DNA from: Botryotinia globosa
Taxonomy: Eukaryota > Ascomycota > Leotiomycetes > Helotiales > Sclerotiniaceae
Direction of reading: 5' to 3'
Assembly: GCA_014898425.1 (NCBI GenBank)
Contig: RCSZ01000002.1
Span: 3,162,001 to 3,226,000, forward strand
DNA: 64,000 bases
Below, one piece after another: positions 1 through 12,706 of the stretch. Numbering within the stretch: position 1 is the first letter of the stretch; each line of letters begins with the position of its first letter. The position numbers were made by a program, and so were the translations under genes. The notes beneath the pieces are model-generated. The model searched no databases and was not told the origin of the DNA. It worked only from the letters and a program-made list of their open reading frames with translations.

Positions 1-1343
1 GTCTTCCGGAGGCATGAGTGTATATGCTGGTAGGTCGTCAGCCGTATCGACTTCGCAAGTGAATTGTCCTTCCACATCCATATTGCCCCTGAACACGACG
101 GCTGAGTTACCGAGCTTGCCTAATTCATCGTCGCTAGTTAGGTTTTCGCCTTCAATCTCTACTCGATCGATAGATCCAACTACTCCATCTACAACTGCAC
201 CACGGTTAATTGCTTCATTCATGATCGATGAATGAACCAAGAAGACATTATCGTATTGCCTGCTGACCAAGCTTGCTAGCAGATTGATGATGCCAGCAAT
301 CACGTAAGGTATTACAGTCAACCCGAAGGCAGCGTATCGGTAGATCTCTAACTGTGAACCCCTCGATTGGTAAAGTGTATACGACCCTATACATGTTTGA
401 GCAATGGACCATAGTACCTGCAAAGCAGAGAATTGTGAAGAGATGGACATGGAGGATCCGATATCAGAAGCAGTATGACGAGGATTAATAGCCATATGTG
501 GTGGTACAAAACAAAGCGTATAGCCTGGAGGTAGTTGGCAGAGGCCATGTAGTTGAATATCACCTACACGTATCAACTGCTGATCCAGAGACATCGCGCG
601 GAAACGGTAAGATTGGAGCATAAAGAAACCCAACTGGGCCCATTTTGATTTTGGTGCATAATGCGCATACGGGGCTCTGACATGTAAAATGGCCTCGCGG
701 GGATTCGTGCTATTTGAAATCTCTGATTGTATCTCTGACGCGCATGCGTGAAAGTCTGTCATCTTCATACGTTCAATCGTTGTGCTCTTGTCGAGAATAT
801 TAGGTCCACAGAAACCTTGACAGTCATTATCAGGAATAGCTGCATCAAGTGCACAACCACGAATAAATTCCCCATCCCTGGGTCTCCAATCTTGTGAACG
901 TACTACCATGCATAATGCATTCGCTCGTGCTGCCATTTGTAGAGGTGTGTTTGCCAACATGCTGGCCCTCAAGAATACATTTAATCCTCGGCGGACTCCT
1001 GCGTAAGGAACCAACAGACAGCAAGCCTTATACGCGGCAGATGCCCATGCGCTTTCTCCCGGAAGAGAGCGAACAGTTGCTGCGTGAATGGCACTAGAGA
1101 ATACTTAGCTCAGCATCAAGAGAATTGCTGTGCGTCTTACTAATTGCTGAGATAGAAAAATAGCACATTGTACCATCGGATTTTCGAGCAGTGAACACTT
1201 GGATCACTATTATGCGCGTCAATAGGCTCATCAGTAGAGCCAGTGGCATTGACGTTGGCAGCATCTATGACCGCCCACAGAAAGGTCGCAGTTATCGCTA
1301 TGAGAATACCATTCGAACTGTGAATTGCCATTTTTGCAATCAC
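1..1343 (-). CDS. Predicted fungal membrane protein, 3' end beyond window
   Basis: Two exons are visible: 1343-1141 and 1093-1 (still open at base 1), joined by a 47-bp GT-AG intron (1140-1094) that keeps the frame; 432 residues fall inside the window. The N-terminus has a hydrophobic signal-like segment (about residues 12-27). A long polar region follows with many Cys and Trp, ending in two hydrophobic stretches about 285-325 residues in, which include the motif YAAFGLTVIPYV, then a polar tail. I recall similar uncharacterised ascomycete proteins with this late pair of membrane segments, but know no function. The C-terminus is missing because the gene leaves the window, so size and topology are incomplete. 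The coding call is firm because both exons are open and the splice restores frame; the role is unknown. Confidence 0.75.
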
Positions 1344-2308
1344 ATCGATATCATGTTCTTTAAATTAGAAACACGTTTATGAATTTGTACAAGAACGCAT
1401 TAGTTCTCCCGCAATGTGCAGTATTAGATCTGCATTTTCCCCGTGGAGGCAGTGCGCACGATGTGAAAGAATTAAAAAGCCTAGCCTCATTTTCCGCACG
1501 CCATGTTTTGCCTGACCCCAATCACGAAGTATAGATAGATGAAGCCAAGGTTTCGCGATGCATTCCAGTAAGCATGGGGTAATTGAGAGGAGCAACACGT
1601 GTAAAGTCACAATTCAGGCACCTCAAATTTCCACTATCATTCCCTACCTAATGCCGAATGGGAAATACCCATGTGGTTGGCTGAAGATTTTTATCATGTT
1701 CACCTTGAAAAACTACTTCCAGCCAAAGTAACTTTGCGCGATGGGTGGCGCAGATGTCGAAGAAGAAATCCGACAGAAGTACAACGGCGAAAATACTGTC
1801 TAAGATTCATTTCCTTACTCAAACATTTTCGGCGGTGACCATCATATTTCCCTCGACAGACTACTAATCTGTAAAGTGGAATAGTCAGCGAAATATTCGA
1901 CCAGTCTTTCTGAATGCACGCTATATTTCAATGTTGTCAGAAACAACCCCAAAATCAAGGTTGTGTGCAGAGTTAGGACTAAAATCTTCGACTGTTCTAC
2001 TCCTTTGTCAAACGAGGTTGTATAGTTAGTCATGTTTTAATGTAACTCCAACTCCGAGCTCTACTTGATGCACATTTAAGATAACAAAATTTTGTTCTAT
2101 GTTTGCAGCCCATATGCAGCGTCCTCGCTTTAAGTATCCGTCCTGGATTCTTATTTACCCCAGCTTGATCGTCCCAGTCTTTCCCTTGAGAACCTGACGC
2201 CAAGGCAGATAGAATTATAGGTTCGTGTGTTCACGATATTTTCTTTTCTTTTCTTCCTGATGTAAAAGATAGGAGAAATTGCTTTTAGTGTGGAAAGAAC
2301 TCAATCTT
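1344..2308. other. Intergenic gap, no gene seen
   Basis: About 965 bp between two minus-strand genes. It should hold the promoter of the membrane protein (left) and the terminator of the zinc-finger factor (right). I see only a short pyrimidine run near 2240-2255 and no supported coding or RNA gene. Confidence 0.5.
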
Positions 2309-4878
2309 TCATTCGCCCAAGCCTGCAAGAAATGAGGTGAATTGTTTATCGGCACCTGAATCTCTGACAAATCTCTCTCGAAACCACATTTCCAGATCCT
2401 TAAATCTACAATGGCAGACTGGAATTGCTTCTGTACCCCAGATAGCCATTCCGATTCCGTGCTCCGTCCAATTCTTTAATTTGTCATCTTTATGAGACGC
2501 GTTGAATAGATCAATCGAATCTCCCAATACACTAGTGCATCCAAAACAGGCACGGATATGATATGCATAAGAACAAACAGCAATTGCACTCTTTAAAATT
2601 CCAGGCATTGCAAGTGGATTGAGCAAAGAATCAGTATTAGATGAGCGATTCGAAAAGTTAATTTCTGCTAGCCGACAAATCTGACCAGCATTCCAAAGGG
2701 CGGTACGAGGGTGTGGCGAAAACATCCAGCTGCTCAGACGCGCTCTTGTTCTTTGTGTAGTCAAACCGGCTCCGGGACGACATTTGAAGCAACATCCCTG
2801 TCGTTGTAAGAGCTTGAGGGGCGCATGAACTGTGAGTGCCGATATATGCCATAGTATGAGGTTCAGTTGTGGAATTATGCGATCATCATTGGACTCAGTA
2901 GAGTTGATTTCTGAGTGCAATTGAGCATAATTTTCCATTTTTGTACGCCAACGATCGAGTTGAGAGCCCCATCGATGTACTGGATCGCTCCTTTTTGGAT
3001 CCGTTATCAGCTCATCTGAATCACAACAGCAGAAAGCTTCGCGAGCCGTTTCCCAAGTACCAATCTGTAGGGAACAAAGTCCGAGATGATAGTCATTATC
3101 AGTGAGATGATACGAGACTGACTGGTTTTCGCTAGCATCAATAAGATCGCGCATGAGAAAGCAGAACAGGGCTTTCTCGCGACCTGCAGGTTCATGCCAC
3201 TGAAGTTTTCGTCTTTCTTCATCAGTTGCCGCAGTCCATAGCTTTGTAGACTTTGGAAGGGGAATGCTGATCTCCTGATAACGAACAGAAGGGGGATAAT
3301 CCATAAGGACGCTAAGATAAGCATCTACTCTCAGACTGGAGAACGCAAGTCTAGTTGCTGTCAGCATACGGTGTAGACAAAGTGACGCACAATCCATGAG
3401 AATATTGGTACCTGTGAAGTTGTTCTTGAACGAGCCAAAGATCAAATGGACAATCACCCAGCTCATAATATGTGTTCTGTCCATTGAAGATACCAGCATG
3501 ACGACATGTTGAGATCAGTGCACCATTAAGATAAACAGCTCTCGAAGACATTCCTTTAGTGGTCTATGAAATCATCATTAGTGAGCAGAATATGATGTGA
3601 AGTCTCACTCTTGGAAGTGTAACTCACCAAAAGAGAAATTGTGTACACAACACACAAAAGAAGACCTTGAAGATTTTGGAGCGACGATTGATCAATCTCC
3701 TTGTCGAGTGAGAGATGAACTTCCTGTAAATCTAGATTAGAGACAGTAAACATTGATCCTCAGAGTGTATAAATTACCAATCGGGCAGCTAATATCGCTT
3801 CAAATACAACCGACGCAAGTTGTTCATGCTTCTGACTTCCATCCAACCAATTCGCAAGCATCAGCATAGAGCCCAGCAAGATCGGCGAAACACTTTGAGG
3901 GTTGAATGTGGGAGCGTGTAAAATGGGCCAGGATGGATGAATTTTGGTAAAATAAACTTGGAGAAGCTGGTTCAGATGACCTTGATCTTGACTAAGTGTT
4001 CTACGCAATTCCCATAAATGATCTTGCTCAGAGGATAATGATGATAACGGTGATTGTGATGCAAAATTTGACCTGGTTCTGTCACTAGATTCGGCATCAT
4101 AATAAGTTTCATTCATCCGAGACTTGTGCGGATCATTGAGAGCATGCAGAGAGATTGAGGCATCGTCAGACAGAGGTATGTGGAAGAAATCTGTCAGATT
4201 TTCTCCCGCAGACTGTTGTTGACCCCAAGAAAAGTCCCCGCTGGGAACAAGTTCATTTTGAAACAATAGCTCAAGAGTCGCATCGGAATATGGAGGTAAA
4301 GATAAAGTTGGATTCTCAGATTGAAGCCAGGGATGTGAATGATCAGAGTCCTGATTTGAATTGTGAGCATTGGCCGCATTGTTCCCGATAATAGTCTCAT
4401 TCACGCTCACACTATCGACTTTTGTACGATTAGTCCTAGCATCAATCAATCGGCTACATTCTGTTGAAGTGCGAATACATGATCGACAAGGTGATGTGTC
4501 ATCACACTTGAGCTTTCGCTCATGGCAGGATGTGCATGCGACCATTGTACGTTTAGTACTTGAATTCTGAGCATGATGATCTAGATGCCTCTTCAATACG
4601 TCACTGGATAGAATGTAAGCAATGTTCAACTTACTTCTTTGGATGAATGAAGGGCTGAACTACCTTCGCGCATATCGCCGACCACATACAGGACATTCAT
4701 GTTGAAGATTGGGATCATGTGACTTCATGTGACGAGTAAGGTGTTCTTTGCGACTGAAGAGCTTTCCACATTCAGACACATTGCATTTGATGCGTTTTGC
4801 TATTGGTCGTGTACGAGTTGGTGATGGTTCATCTTCTGCTTGTGGTGTGACAAATGCAGTGGGAGAAGTGTGTGTCAT
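2309..4878 (-). CDS. Transcription factor with two C2H2 fingers plus Zn2Cys6 cluster
   Basis: Five exons: 4878-4664, 4603-3778, 3723-3628, 3563-3412 and 3350-2309, all GT-AG with 54-64 bp introns, giving 776 aa. Residues about 32-82 hold two C2H2 fingers (CGKLFSRKEHLTRHMKSH, then CPVCGRRYAR joined across intron 1 to SDVLKRHLDHH). Residues about 95-121 hold a Zn2Cys6 binuclear cluster (CTSCHERKLKCD...CRSC). The rest resembles the fungal-specific regulatory domain (for example WLVQEQLHR joined to LAFSSLRVDAYLSVL across intron 4). This is a nuclear DNA-binding regulator. Two-module factors of this kind are known in fungi, but targets cannot be read from sequence. It is transcribed away from the NmrA-like gene, about 1 kb off, so that gene could be a target (inference). 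Confidence 0.88.
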
Positions 4879-5909
4879 CTTGTTGTACGCAAGCTATTGC
4901 CGGTGGATTGAAATAGATGTAGGAAAGCAAATGGGAAAGAATATAAAGTGTGAAGTTCAGAAGAGGAGTAAGACATCCACCAATTGGTGAATGACCCGAA
5001 ATGCACTGCTTATTAGCCAAGCTCTGTGTTTGAATACGAAAGCGAGAGGACTGTGATTTTCACAGTTGCAAGTATGAAATCCTGCATCACCAAAGATCTG
5101 GCTGGAAAGGTAAACGTCGATACGATATTGCGAATATCTGTGATTTGATATACCAGAGGATCAAAGAAAATGCTAACTCGAGTTCAGAAGAGTGTGATTG
5201 TTCCAGGTTTGCCCAGGTGCCGTGCTGAGGAAGTCGCGTCTGAAGCCGGAAAGGGGGTGTGTGATTATGTAAGTTATCACCAGCCACACCTAACGTCTGG
5301 AGGTCCTCATTTGTGGCTGACTGAAGCTCACGTGGACATGGATACCGGGCTACCTAAGGTTATTGGATTAGAAATAACACAAAGGATCAGGATGATGATG
5401 TGCTTTCTCCGTGTAGCCAGCTAATCCATAAGCCCACAGCCTCACAGAATCTACGGTTCTTCTAATTCATTGGCTCACTCGTGAATTCGACTTTCTTAGG
5501 TTTGCCAAGCGTTTGCTAAGCGCTTCTTCCCATAGGCCAAAGCAAGGGGTGAATAGCGGCCGGTGGGATGTGGGATGTGGGATATGGGATGTGGGATGTG
5601 GGATGTGGGATGTGGGATGGCCCGCGAAATTGCGCAATGCAAATGCGTAAATTGTGCCATAGGAATATCATATGCTTACAAATAATGGCGATGCTGTAGA
5701 CCGAATGTATTGTTGATGTGAGGGCGGTTTGTCATCGGGCAGCTCATCCCTCATTATACACCGAGATGAACGATCTCTATGGTAGCTATATAGTACCGAT
5801 ACAAGTCTATCGCTTTCCAGACTAAATCATCATTCAGCACCTCATCTTACTTTGTATTTTGGTAGCAATAACATAAACCACCACGATAAACCTTTTACGT
5901 ATCTACAAG
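4879..5909. promoter_or_regulatory. Divergent intergenic region between factor and reductase
   Basis: About 1.03 kb separates the divergent starts of the zinc-finger factor and the NmrA-like gene, so it should hold both promoters. It carries a heptamer tandem array (listed separately) and a TATA-like stretch near 5786-5792. No gene is supported. Confidence 0.5.
5563..5618. repeat. Heptanucleotide tandem array (GTGGGAT x8)
   Basis: Eight head-to-tail copies of GTGGGAT, one with a single change (ATGGGAT). It lies about 290 bp upstream of the NmrA-like start codon. Confidence 0.95.
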
Positions 5910-6867
5910 ATGTCTGAAATCACGAAAGTTGCGTTGGCAGGAGTAAGAACTTATCCATTTTCTCTGAGGTCTGTGCCTAAGGTTAACATTGACATAGGCT
6001 TCTGGAAATCTTGGCCCAGCAATCCTTGATCAACTCATCAAAGCCGGCTTTCAAGTCACAGTTCTTACTCGACAATCGAGCACTCACAAATTTCCATCTC
6101 CTGTTACAGTCAAGGAAGTCGACTACGACTCCCTCGAATCACTCACCAATGCTCTTACAGGACAAGATGCCGTTGTATCCACTCTCGCCTCAGCCAGTTT
6201 AGACAAGCAGCTTCTTCTCGTTGAAGCAGCGGTTAAAGCTCATGTCAAGCGATTCATCCCCTCTGAGTTCGGATCGAATACGCCTAGAGAAAATACTGGA
6301 GCCTTGCCAGTTTTCCAACCTAAAATTGCTGTCCAAAACGCTCTCAAGAAGCATGTTTCTAGCGAATTTTCATACACTCTTGTGGTAAATGGTGCATTTC
6401 TTGATTGGGGCTTGTCGGTTGGATTTGTTATGAGCGCAAAGGGAAAAAGCATCACACTTTATGATGGGGGCAATCGAACTTTCAGTACCACTACTCTCCC
6501 AGACATCGGACGAGCTGTAGCTGGTGTACTCAAGCACCCAGAAGAGACAAAGAATCGCGCGGTCTATATTCAAAGTTACGCAACTACTCTTAAGAACCTC
6601 GCGGAGATTGGAAAGAAGGCTTTAGGATCAGATGGTTGGACTGAGACTGTTGCATCGGTTGATGACATCGTAGCGGGCGCATGGGAAGAATTGAAGAAAC
6701 CACAGCCAGACCCACATAAGTTCGCCATGCCATTCATCATTGCTTCGATCTGGGGTGAGGGCTATGGATCGCACTTCGAGGCCTATCATAAATTGGACAA
6801 CGATCTTTTGGGAATCAAACAATTGAGTGAGCATGAATTGGAGGAATTAATCAAGAGTTTGGCATAG
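5910..6867 (+). CDS. NmrA-like / isoflavone reductase-like NAD(P)-binding protein
   Basis: Two exons, 5910-5942 and 5998-6867, with a 55-bp intron starting GTAAGA; 300 aa. The splice joins MSEITKVALAG to ASGNLGPAILDQL and so creates the glycine-rich Rossmann motif GASGNLG at residues 11-17, which confirms the short first exon. The downstream motif KRFIPSEFG is typical of NmrA-like and isoflavone reductase-like proteins. The fold suggests a soluble NAD(P)H-binding oxidoreductase or redox-sensing regulator; the substrate is not readable. It is convergent with the tyrosinase and divergent from the zinc-finger factor. Confidence 0.88.
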
Positions 6868-7195
6868 ATAGACTGCTTCTGTATATTTTGCATTTGCAAA
6901 AATTGGCAGTAACATAATCTCACACTCTAACGTTGATTAAGTAAATCTGATGAAGTATTAGACGATCAATCCTGTGCAAAATGATACAATTTCCTCTTCA
7001 AATCTGTAAGCCTTTCGTTGCTAATCATGAATCTTTCAATTTTTTCTATTCTTGTTGTAAATGAGGTAATCAAATCATTCTATATGAGACTGTATGAAAT
7101 CACAAGAGAAATCCGAAAGGCATTGTAAAATCGTAAACATCCACAGCTACACAATGAACGCTGTCACAAAGTCCAATCGGCATCAACAAAAATGA
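6868..7195. other. Convergent 3' intergenic region
   Basis: Short spacer between the convergent NmrA-like and tyrosinase genes. It should hold both 3' UTRs. Nothing else is seen. Confidence 0.5.
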
Positions 7196-8496
7196 CTAGA
7201 GATAAGCATAACAAAAGGCTCCATCGATCGTCGAAATCAGACTACTAATCTTCTGTTTCGGTGCCAGAATCCCAAAATCAACCAGTGTATCAAGCGTAAT
7301 GTTCGCACTCGGAGGTGCTAGAGACGAAAATTAGCAAAACTCCAATTACCCCTCAATCGAAAGATAACTCACTATTAAACGCTGTGCCTGTCCCATAAAC
7401 CATTTTCGTTCTGTCACCTGCATTTAAACTCTGCCACAAACTCCAGACCCTATCCACCATAGCATGATGTAACCAAAAAGCAGGGTCTCCCGCACTGGCA
7501 TAGGCATCTAGACCTAATCCACCCATTGAGAAATGTCCACCTGCGTGAACCCCATCTAGTGCCTCGAGATTTGTATCGAATGTTCCTAGATCCGGACTAT
7601 TCTTGATGAGTTTCACAACGTCGGAAGGCTTCGTGTTATTGGACCAAACAGTTGAGATATCGCGCGATAGACAGCGGGGATTGTATCCTAGACCGTGATC
7701 GGGACCATAGGGGGCGTAGGCGATAGGACCGAGATTCACCTTATAATTAGTTGAGAAAGGGCCGGATATGCAACCGCCACCGGTGGCAGGAGGGATGTCT
7801 AGAGTGATCCCGAATGCGGAGATGGTCGTGCTGGTACGATTGGGTATAAAGGCACCATTGCTTCCCATAGATGTTGGAGAGCCGTTGAAAACGCTGGATT
7901 TCCGCGGATCTTTCCAGGAAAGTGTCCAGTCCCAGTAGGGTTGGTATCCTTTGTAGCCGCATTCTTCACGAAGGGCTTTTTCGTAGAGATGTACTAGATA
8001 GCGGTGGAAGTGAAGAAAGAGACCCTGTTTATTGTTAGCGATTGAGGTTCCTACATCTGGACAAAAGAGCTTACGCTGAAGTGGACATAAGGTGTCACTT
8101 TGATGTGAGTAGCGCTGAAATCATCATATCGACTTCGTGCACCAGGTACATCTTCTTTAGTACTTCTGGGGGGCTTTGATTGTAAGCATTGAACAGCCTT
8201 TATATAATCTTTGCGAGAACGTTCTGAAAGCGATCCCCTGCGAACCAATTAGCAATAGTCATTCAACTTCACTATGTGGGATCTTACCATTCTTGACGAT
8301 AGACTATATTTTGAGATGTACATCCCACTCTCTGGTGCTTGGTTGAAGTTTTGATGTATTGATCATATTGATCTTGCCATTTGTCGATTTGTTTGGAAGC
8401 CTCTGCTTGGGTATTGTCATGACCATGACCGTAGCCTGCAGAAATAAATGGAACATTGGCTAGAAGGAAGAAATAAGAGAAGATAGTGAATCTCAT
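7196..8496 (-). CDS. Secreted tyrosinase (type-3 copper oxidase)
   Basis: Four exons: 8496-8288, 8237-8075, 8024-7373 and 7317-7196; introns are 50, 50 and 55 bp; 381 aa. Residues 1-20 form a signal peptide. The CuA region has PYVH (His122), then HFHRYLVHLYE (His129, 131, 136) and the family hallmark PYWDW. The CuB region has HAGGHFSMGG (His284, His288) and DPAFWLHHAMVDRVW (His310/311). Family members oxidise phenols to quinones, giving melanin-like products. At 381 aa it is close to the short secreted fungal tyrosinases. It lies tail to tail with the NmrA-like gene and head to head with a small secreted protein. The substrate is not predictable. Confidence 0.92.
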
Positions 8497-9531
8497 TTTG
8501 GAGATAAAGTTTCATATATCACAAACTGGAGCACAGAGACTTGTCTGGGAGGACATTGATATTTGTAGAATGAGACGTCTTCTTTTCTACTGAGCCATAT
8601 CAGAGTGAACATTTCCAATTCCACAGAAAGTCTCAATCTTGCCCACACATCCTTAAAATTTTCAGCCGAGAACGCCCTGAGGGAAAGTCCGCCTCATCAC
8701 TTCCTTCAATGAGACCCGAGGAACAATCGTGTTTCATCGTAGGAATATCTCCTCCGTAAATCCTGCCGACTAACAAAACATACGTCGTATGTCAGCCCTC
8801 CAGCCTAACTATGATACTAACAGCCGTTGTAATCAGATATAAACATTCAGCTCGGATCTTCAACGACGACTCTGCCCTAAGAATAATTCGAAGGATCGTT
8901 CAGAAGACTCGATCTGAGGTCAGAAGCCGGCGATTGAAAAGTTTCACCCAAAGTTTAAGACAGTACCATCCCAGTATTATATCGAAAGAATCCTCGTGTC
9001 AAAAGCCTTGGCAAATAAGAACAGATGAAGCCAAGATCTTTCATCAAAAATCAAAGCCAAACATGATTGCTCATCCATGAGGCGGAGAAACGTTTTGGCA
9101 ATGAAATTCAACGCATAGGCGGTCAGCAAGTAGGGATTTGCTGATGAGATATTGATGCTTGTCATCGGGTTGTGAATTAGAGAGCTAAGACACGAGGCGA
9201 GGGGGCTGTGGCGGGGAAGTCTGTGAGCTCGTTGTAAGCCATCGGCAACAATATCATCATGTCTCACGCCCCCCACATGACGCCGAGACATGGGAAACCC
9301 CTGAGCCAAGAAATTCTGTCAGACTCGGTGAGCTATGATGACGCCTCTCATTGTCTACAGCCTTCCAAGACATGTGGATTGTAGGCAGCATTTTCAGACC
9401 ACGACGAATGCGAAGCCAGACTCCTGGTGACTATAGATTTTTCACCCACTTATATCACCTCACATATCCACTTCACTTAGTGTAAACCCATCTACGTTGA
9501 AATTCCCCTCCTAGCCCTATCTCCAATCAAA
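8497..9531. promoter_or_regulatory. Divergent promoter region, tyrosinase / secreted protein
   Basis: About 1 kb between two divergent genes for secreted products. A TATA-like TTATAT near 9450 lies about 80 bp upstream of the right-hand start codon. Short open frames here look random. No gene is supported. Confidence 0.45.
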
Positions 9532-10349
9532 ATGAGGTTCACCACTACTCTTACCATTTATGCTACATTAGTTGTGACAGCGTTAGCGCACAGAAGAGAG
9601 CATTCTGCACGCTGCTCAACCGACTCGGTTCTACCATGTATATGTCCTGCCGGTACAGATTACTGGGAATCTTCTACATGGTCTGTAGTTGGAGCCAGTG
9701 CAATCGATGTTAAAGGTCTAATCATGGATTGTGAGTGAAGCCTCGTATGTTGATGAAGTTGATGCTGATTTATTCTTTAACAAGATTACAAGTCCGCCTG
9801 GCTCGGAGTCGTACCTTATGAAACCCGTGGTCCAGAGAATAAGCCTGGTGTTTCCATTCGCACCTCCTATCTGCCAACAAAAGTAGGCACATATAGTATT
9901 TCAGAAAAGGTAAACATGTCCATATGGACCACCAAGTTCTACAACCACCTGGTCGTAATATAAAGAAATGCTGACATTGCCCTCCGTAGTTAACAGACCT
10001 CAAAATCGACTCTCGCGGAGGCTTCGTTGAAAAATTCGAGCAACTTGCCTCCACCGTTCCCGTGGCGTACAATTCTGGCAATGGCTCTTTCAGCGGATAT
10101 TGGGTCACTTTGGAGAGTACTTACATTTTCAAATATGAAACCGCAATAAGATGGAGTATCTATGCCTGTGAGACAGGACACGCGAGGAGTATGCCAGTTC
10201 CATTTCTTTATCTAAGTGAAAAGTTCTGACGTAATACAGATTTCGCTGTTTTTCATGAGAATGCATTAAAGAATGTAAGCAGTGTTTTGGCAGCGCAGGG
10301 CAAAATTAAGGGCACAAATATACAGCCGTATTCCGTTCAAAACTTCTAA
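9532..10349 (+). CDS. Small secreted protein of unknown function
   Basis: Four exons: 9532-9730, 9785-9909, 9990-10188 and 10240-10349, with GT-AG introns of 54, 80 and 51 bp; 210 aa. A clear signal peptide (MRFTTTLTIYATLVVTALA) precedes a mature chain with several Cys (CICP motif early). The mature chain contains WSVVGASAIDVKGLI, FVEKFEQLA and SFSGYWVTLE. The pattern reminds me of a SRPBCC-type (polyketide-cyclase-like) fold, but I cannot confirm this by eye. No catalytic motif is recognised. It is divergent from the tyrosinase and convergent with the MFS transporter. The exon model is well supported by frame continuity. Confidence 0.8.
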
Positions 10350-10923
10350 AGTCCAGTTTGGGAGAAATTAGACCATGGAAGCAAATTTTTGTATGACTAG
10401 CAATGGATGCCAATTCAATGGGTAAATGGCAGACGCGCTGCCAAGCATCGAAATGTAGCTTTCACTGCATTAGCATACTCAAGAGCTATAGGCTTGGGTT
10501 TGAATTTTAAACCAAATTATTGAGATACTATTGTTTGTGTTGACTCTGATAGTAGTTATTTATTGTGAAAGTAAATGCGTGTGATCATCAAATGACATGT
10601 TCATACGGATGCTGAATGAAAACAGTATGCTAGAGTATTGAAATATGCAGACGGCTACCTTCCTAGAAAATTGGTTGAGAAGTAGAGTTAGGATAAGATT
10701 CTTCGTCCTTATTTCAGGATTGATGTATACAGACGGACTATACATTAAATTTAACCTTAAGGAACTTTCTTGTTTGATGATCCCATTAGTCGTCGAACCT
10801 TTATAGTCAACCGTGCTTTTGCCCCACAAATTAGACAGTACAACTGTCAGAACAATGGGATATCAAAAAACTGAAAATAACTGTATTAATCCTCCAAAAG
10901 GCCACTAGCTATCTGTTTTTTTC
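10350..10923. other. Convergent 3' intergenic region
   Basis: About 570 bp of AT-leaning DNA between the convergent secreted-protein and MFS genes. No gene, RNA or repeat is recognised. Confidence 0.5.
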
Positions 10924-12706
10924 CTATAGTTGACCTCTCTCTCTAGCATGCGTGTCATCCTCCGCCCAACCTTCCCGGGTGTCCTTAGGGATACGTATGA
11001 ATACAACGCTAATAATGAGGGCAGCACTTGCCAAACCGACTCCCAAGTATGCGGCACTATGATAACCTTTAAGAAGATCATTCCCATTATCGTTAGTGTT
11101 CACTTCTATAGTTCCGGCGATACCCAAACCAGTGCTAAGCCCATAACCAAGGAGTGTGCCTATTAATGAGCCTGCGACACCTTGGTGCTTCATTGGAACA
11201 GTGTTACATGCGATGATCTGAGCGCTTGTGGTGATCAGATCAATGGTAAAAGCCGATATGAACATTGCGGGAAATGCCATCGCCCAGTAAGTGAGACTTG
11301 CAGGAATAGTCGAGAGAAGGACGTTGATAATGACCATAGCCGAGCATCCCAGGCCGATGATGACCTGCGCCGGTACTCGAGGAACCAGCCATGCTGCGAG
11401 AAAAGCGGTTGCACATCCAACTATAGTAAGTGGCAAGTACTGCACACCAGTAAGAATGAGACTGTCTCCGCGGATGTTTTGCATGTATGCATTCATGTAC
11501 CAAAAAAAGATACCCAGGCTCATGAAAGAGAAGAAAACAGCCAACATCAAAAGTCCGAATGAGGGGGCCTTCCAGATGTTGAATGGTAGAATTGGTTCTT
11601 TGGCGATTTTCATTTCCCAGTATACGAATCCAGCAAAATGAACTATAGACACAACAAGAAGTGCGATCTCGTAAGGACTGTCCCATCCAACGAGTGGTGC
11701 TTGACTAAAACGATTTTTAGCTTTTTCCGTGTAATATAATGAAATGCCACAACCTACTTCCAGACAAAATTAAAAAGGATGAGAGCAGCGACTCCCAGGT
11801 AAGAGCCAACCCAGTCCACGGTGCCCTTTGGATCAATGGGAATATCCGCATCAACAGCCATGATCGCAACTCCATAAACAACAAACCCAAGTAGACCACT
11901 AGTTGCCATCAGTGAATGAGACTCATGTACTATAGCAAGGCAGCTTACAGCATTAAAAAAAGCCATTTCCAATCGGAAAGTTGGATAATAACCGCACCAA
12001 CAAGAGATCCACCAGCAGCGCCGACTGGTGCCATGGCGCCAAATAAAGCAAAACTCAAATTTCGCTTCTTTCCAGGCGGAAAAGTGATGCCTAGCAAAGC
12101 CACAATATTTGGTATCATTAGACCGCCGCCTATTCCACATAATCCTCTCATGATACACATCGATATTAAGTTGTCGGAAAATCCACCGCACAATGCCCAA
12201 AGAGTCCACCAAACACAACCAGCGGTGAAGACGTTCTTGTGGCCATAGACTGCGCCTAGACGACCTCCTTTAAAATAACGACATGTCAGCTATCCTCATG
12301 CCAATTGTTTGCATAACAATGCAGTTTAATGGATGGTCTTACCAATCAAAACGAAAGTTCCTTGAGTTAAAGGGTATGAAGCAACTATCCAGACCGACTG
12401 CGCTTCTGTTGCTCCCAATGCTGCTCCGATAGCAAAACTAGAATTAATACCGGCCCCCAGAGGGATCATTTGAACTAGTTGGGTTAAGGTGATAAAAACC
12501 ATGAAGACATTCTGTCTTAGCAGGCTGGGCATTTCGATCTTTGGCGGTGTACTACTACCGTTTTCGAGAAATGTATCGCTCGAAGGAGAAATATTGTAGC
12601 TTTCCTTGTTGTGGTCATCTACTGAAGCAGGTGGTGGACGGGAGGACATCATGAGGGTATCTTCGCCGGTAGAGCGATCTGTAATTGGTGAAGTGGTTTG
12701 GTCCAT
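10924..12706 (-). CDS. MFS drug/H+ antiporter-like transporter
   Basis: Four exons: 12706-12343, 12267-11949, 11898-11758 and 11704-10924, with introns of 75, 50 and 53 bp; 534 aa. A polar cytoplasmic N-terminus of about 55 residues is followed by many hydrophobic helices. The loop 2-3 signature appears across intron 1 as GGRLGAVYGHKN, and RGLCGIGGG follows. The exon 3-4 junction reads FNFVWNQAPLVGW, which is common in fungal 14-TM multidrug MFS proteins. It would export small molecules at the plasma membrane by proton antiport; the cargo is unknown. It is divergent from a methyltransferase, so the pair could share control (inference). Confidence 0.9.
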
